A stretch of DNA of 6,629 nt from Pseudomonadota bacterium. GTDB lineage: Bacteria > Pseudomonadota > Alphaproteobacteria > Rhizobiales > Xanthobacteraceae. Of the stretch, positions 5,957 to 6,629 are shown piece after piece. The stretch lies in contig JAEWFG010000325.1 of NCBI GenBank assembly GCA_023388935.1, forward strand, positions 1 through 6,629. Direction: 5' to 3'. Positions within the stretch are counted from its first letter, which is position 1. Each line of letters opens with the position of its first letter. The notes beneath the pieces were generated by a model. It was not told the origin of the DNA and ran no database searches. It worked only from the letters and a program-made list of their open reading frames with translations. The position numbers and the translations under genes are program-made.

Positions 5957-6629
5957 ATGCAAGGTAGCCCGATCACCTTCATCGTCGCGTTCATCGTCGT
6001 TCTGGCGTTGATCGGCGTCGCCGCATGGCTGGTCCGCCGATTCGCCGGCAGCCGGCTCGGTGCCAACACCCAGCGCGGCAGGATGCCCCGGCTTGCCGTG
6101 ATCGATGCCGCCGCGGTCGACGGCCGGCGCCGCCTGGTGCTGGTCCGGCGTGACAATGTCGAGCATCTCCTGATGATCGGCGGCCCCACCGATATCGTCG
6201 TCGAGCCGAACATCGTGCGCGCTGTTCCCGGCCGCGACCAGCTTCCACAACGCCCCAATGCCGAGCCGCCGCGTCTTGCGCCTATGCCGGACGCTCATGG
6301 CTGGGCCGACGAAGCGCCGCGGCCGGAACTGCTCGATCATCCCGAGCCGCAAATGCCGGAGCCGCGGCCCGCACGCCCGTCCTTCGCCGAGGAAATGCGC
6401 CGGCCCGCTTCTGCTTCGGCCGAGCGCCGCAGCGAGCCCCCGCTGGCGGGCTTTACGCCCGAGCCGGCCGCATCGCGCCACGAGCGCGAGCCTCGTCCCG
6501 AACCGATTCCGCCGCGTATTCCCCGCAGCGAGCCGCCGCTGATGCCGCGCCCGCCGCGCCAGAGCGAGCCGGTGAAGGTGCCGCCGGTGCGCGCCGAGCG
6601 CGCTGCGCCACCTCCTCCCGGGCCGCAGG
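5957..6629 (+). CDS. fliO: FliO-family flagellar export assembly protein with Pro-rich tail (3' end outside the window)
   Basis: FliO is a small bitopic inner-membrane protein that helps FliP assemble into the export gate. The window shows 224 codons of this gene with no stop. Residues 6-26 form one hydrophobic helix right after the N-terminus, followed by WLVRRF, the usual positive-inside anchor. Residues 44-86 (for example RRLVLVRRDNVEHLLMIGG, 58-76) match the small cytoplasmic FliO domain. From about residue 95 the protein is Pro/Arg/Glu-rich and probably disordered, with a repeated RxSEPPL-type motif (SEPPL at 159-163 and 191-195). Such a tail is much longer than in enteric FliO. The ATG at 5957 has GGGGA about 8 bases upstream. 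It is divergent from flgB. I expect fliP nearby downstream, but it is not in the window. The FliO assignment is good but rests on a short domain. Confidence 0.75.
   Translation, partial: MQGSPITFIVAFIVVLALIGVAAWLVRRFAGSRLGANTQRGRMPRLAVIDAAAVDGRRRLVLVRRDNVEHLLMIGGPTDIVVEPNIVRAVPGRDQLPQRPNAEPPRLAPMPDAHGWADEAPRPELLDHPEPQMPEPRPARPSFAEEMRRPASASAERRSEPPLAGFTPEPAASRHEREPRPEPIPPRIPRSEPPLMPRPPRQSEPVKVPPVRAERAAPPPPGPQ

Noticed and set aside
5738..6481. Minus-strand frame (247 residues) opposite fliO
   Set aside because: It is antisense to the FliO-family gene, runs through the regulatory region and lacks any recognisable motif.

Overview
This is a GC-rich window of flagellar and cell-cycle genes from an alphaproteobacterium. 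Bradyrhizobium or a close Bradyrhizobiaceae relative is most likely. I infer this from the gene order, the Caulobacter-type CckA kinase, the high GC content, and a heptameric GCGAATG/GCGAGTA palindromic repeat that I remember (unchecked) as common between genes in this group.

Layout. Six flagellar genes and cckA all lie on the minus strand. Read in the direction of transcription (right to left in the window) they are flgB (5590-5186), flgC (5164-4739), fliE (4722-4414), fliQ (4299-4036), fliR (4018-3248), flhB (3244-2165) and then cckA (2010 to beyond position 1, truncated at its 3' end). Most gaps are 3 to 21 bases, which suggests one operon. Two are larger: 114 bases between fliE and fliQ, holding a strong heptad-repeat hairpin, and 154 bases between flhB and cckA. 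A divergent plus-strand gene, a FliO-family protein with a long proline-rich tail, starts at 5957 and runs off the right edge. The 366 bases between flgB and fliO form a divergent regulatory region.

How the genes fit together. FlgB and FlgC are proximal rod proteins. FliE is the adaptor joining the rod to the MS ring and export gate. FliQ, FliR, FlhB and FliO are parts or assembly factors of the flagellar type III export gate in the inner membrane. CckA is the hybrid histidine kinase that, in the Caulobacter scheme, controls the master regulator CtrA through the phosphotransferase ChpT. The flgB upstream region carries an exact TTAA-N7-TTAA CtrA box at 5658-5672. The simplest reading is therefore an early, CtrA-controlled flagellar operon with the kinase that controls CtrA encoded just downstream of it.

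I see no tRNA, rRNA, CRISPR array, transposase or phage gene. The long plus-strand open frames opposite cckA, flhB and fliR are shadows of high-GC coding sequence. I did not find a clearly undescribed system. The items most worth checking are the regulatory wiring, the fliE-fliQ repeat hairpin and the layered repeats upstream of fliO.
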